5,970 nucleotides of DNA from Desulfobacterales bacterium (lineage in GTDB: Bacteria; Desulfobacterota; Desulfobacteria; Desulfobacterales; JAFDCJ01): assembly GCA_029939875.1 (NCBI GenBank), contig JAOZSC010000056.1:1345-7314 (forward strand), given 5' to 3'. A model generated the notes under the pieces. That model made no database searches and was not told where the DNA came from. It saw only the letters and a list, made by a program, of their open reading frames with translations. The translations under genes and the position numbers were made by a program. Positions 5,237 through 5,970 of the stretch are shown in pieces; position 1 is the first letter of the stretch; every line of letters begins with the position of its first letter.

Positions 5237-5970
5237 ATGGCAGAAAGCAGCAGCATCGTTCGTGTAACCAATGTCACCAAGACATTCAAGCTTGGCAAGG
5301 TGGATGTCCAGGCCCTCAAGGGAATCGACCTGGAAATTTCCCGCGGGCACTATATTTCCATCATGGGACCGTCGGGCTCCGGCAAAAGCACCCTTTTTAA
5401 CATGATCGGAGGGCTGGATAAACCCACTACCGGCAAGGTTTTTATCGACGAGGTCGACATCGCTCAACTGGACGCCTACGAACTGGCTTGGCTGCGATGC
5501 CGCAAAATCGGCTATATTTTCCAGACATTTAACATCATCCAGGTGATGACAGCCTTGGAAAACATCACCCTGCCGATGATTTTTGCCGGTGTGCACAACG
5601 ACACTGCGGTGGAAAAAGGCATGCAGCTGCTGGAGATGGTGGGGCTGGGGGATCGATACCACCATAAGCCTTTTGAGCTTTCCGGCGGCCAGCAACAGCG
5701 CGTCGCCATTGCCCGGGCCCTGGCCAACGATCCGGCCATCATCCTGGCCGATGAGCCCACCGGCAATCTGGATCTGAACACCGGCGAGGAGATCATTTCC
5801 CTGCTGAAACGCTTGAGCCATGAGAGAAATGTGACAGTCATCTCGGCCACCCATGATTTCAAAATGCTCAATGTGTCCGATCAGGTGGTCTGGATTCGTG
5901 ACGGCCGGGTCGACAAGGTTGAAAATCGCGAAGAACTGTCGATTTCAGTGGGTGAAATTGGATCGCGGGA
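5237..5970 (+). CDS. ABC transporter ATP-binding protein, MacB/LolD-like (cut by window end)
   Basis: The frame opens at the ATG at 5237, with AGGT (5226-5229) seven bases upstream, and continues 244 codons to the window edge without a stop. It is a full nucleotide-binding domain: Walker A GPSGSGKST (44-52), Q-loop Gln96 in YIFQTFN, signature LSGGQQQR (148-155), Walker B IILADEPTGNLD (168-179) and switch His206 in ATHDF. The ADEPTGNLD form and the start of the domain (VTKTFKLGKVDVQALKGIDL) are typical of the LolD/MacB/FtsE branch of ATPases, which pair with FtsX-type permeases. The domain is essentially finished at the edge, as LolD-like proteins are about 220-250 residues, so only a short tail is probably missing. 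It would bind the cytoplasmic face of the upstream permease and power it by ATP hydrolysis. The gap of 185 bases is long for an operon and contains repeats. Confidence 0.93.
   Translation, partial: MAESSSIVRVTNVTKTFKLGKVDVQALKGIDLEISRGHYISIMGPSGSGKSTLFNMIGGLDKPTTGKVFIDEVDIAQLDAYELAWLRCRKIGYIFQTFNIIQVMTALENITLPMIFAGVHNDTAVEKGMQLLEMVGLGDRYHHKPFELSGGQQQRVAIARALANDPAIILADEPTGNLDLNTGEEIISLLKRLSHERNVTVISATHDFKMLNVSDQVVWIRDGRVDKVENREELSISVGEIGSR

Noticed and set aside
5207..5854. 215-codon minus-strand frame opposite the ABC ATPase
   Set aside because: It is antisense to a complete set of ABC ATPase motifs.

Overview
The window is a GC-rich bacterial chromosome segment holding six protein genes: four complete, one that may lack its true N-terminus at the left edge, and one cut by the right edge. 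The gene mix suggests an environmental Gram-negative, plausibly a Desulfobacterota ('deltaproteobacterial') or related sulfate-reducer-like genome. It includes a COG4671-type predicted glycosyltransferase beside a NodB-like deacetylase, a stand-alone radical SAM/SPASM protein, a CCoAOMT-type O-methyltransferase, and a minimal FtsX-type permease with a MacB/LolD-like ATPase. Short degenerate repeats in most gene gaps fit that picture. The taxonomic guess is from memory and is weak. No rRNA, tRNA, CRISPR array, transposase or integrase is visible.

Left part (3-2101, + strand): a polysaccharide deacetylase-like protein is followed by a predicted glycosyltransferase. Neither has a signal peptide or membrane segment, so they probably act together in the cytoplasm on a glycan or glycolipid precursor. 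The 131-bp gap between them contains an imperfect inverted repeat. Middle (2252-3238, - strand): a radical SAM/SPASM protein converges on the glycosyltransferase gene; its 3' end lies in a short degenerate direct repeat. A 350-bp divergent intergenic region follows, with a plausible sigma70-type promoter for each flanking gene. Next is a SAM-dependent O-methyltransferase (3589-4233, +).

Right part (4353-5970, +): a compact four-helix FtsX/MacB-type permease is followed, after a 185-bp repeat-filled gap, by an ABC ATPase with all nucleotide-binding motifs. The ATPase runs off the window without a stop. The pair is probably an ABC export or mechanotransmission system of the MacB/LolCDE superfamily, and further subunits (a second permease, a periplasmic adaptor) may lie to the right.

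Nothing here proves a new system. The items most worth a second look are the very small extracytoplasmic domain of the permease, the repeat elements inside otherwise operon-like gene pairs, the cytoplasmic deacetylase/glycosyltransferase pair with variant catalytic motifs, and the control region between the radical SAM and methyltransferase genes.
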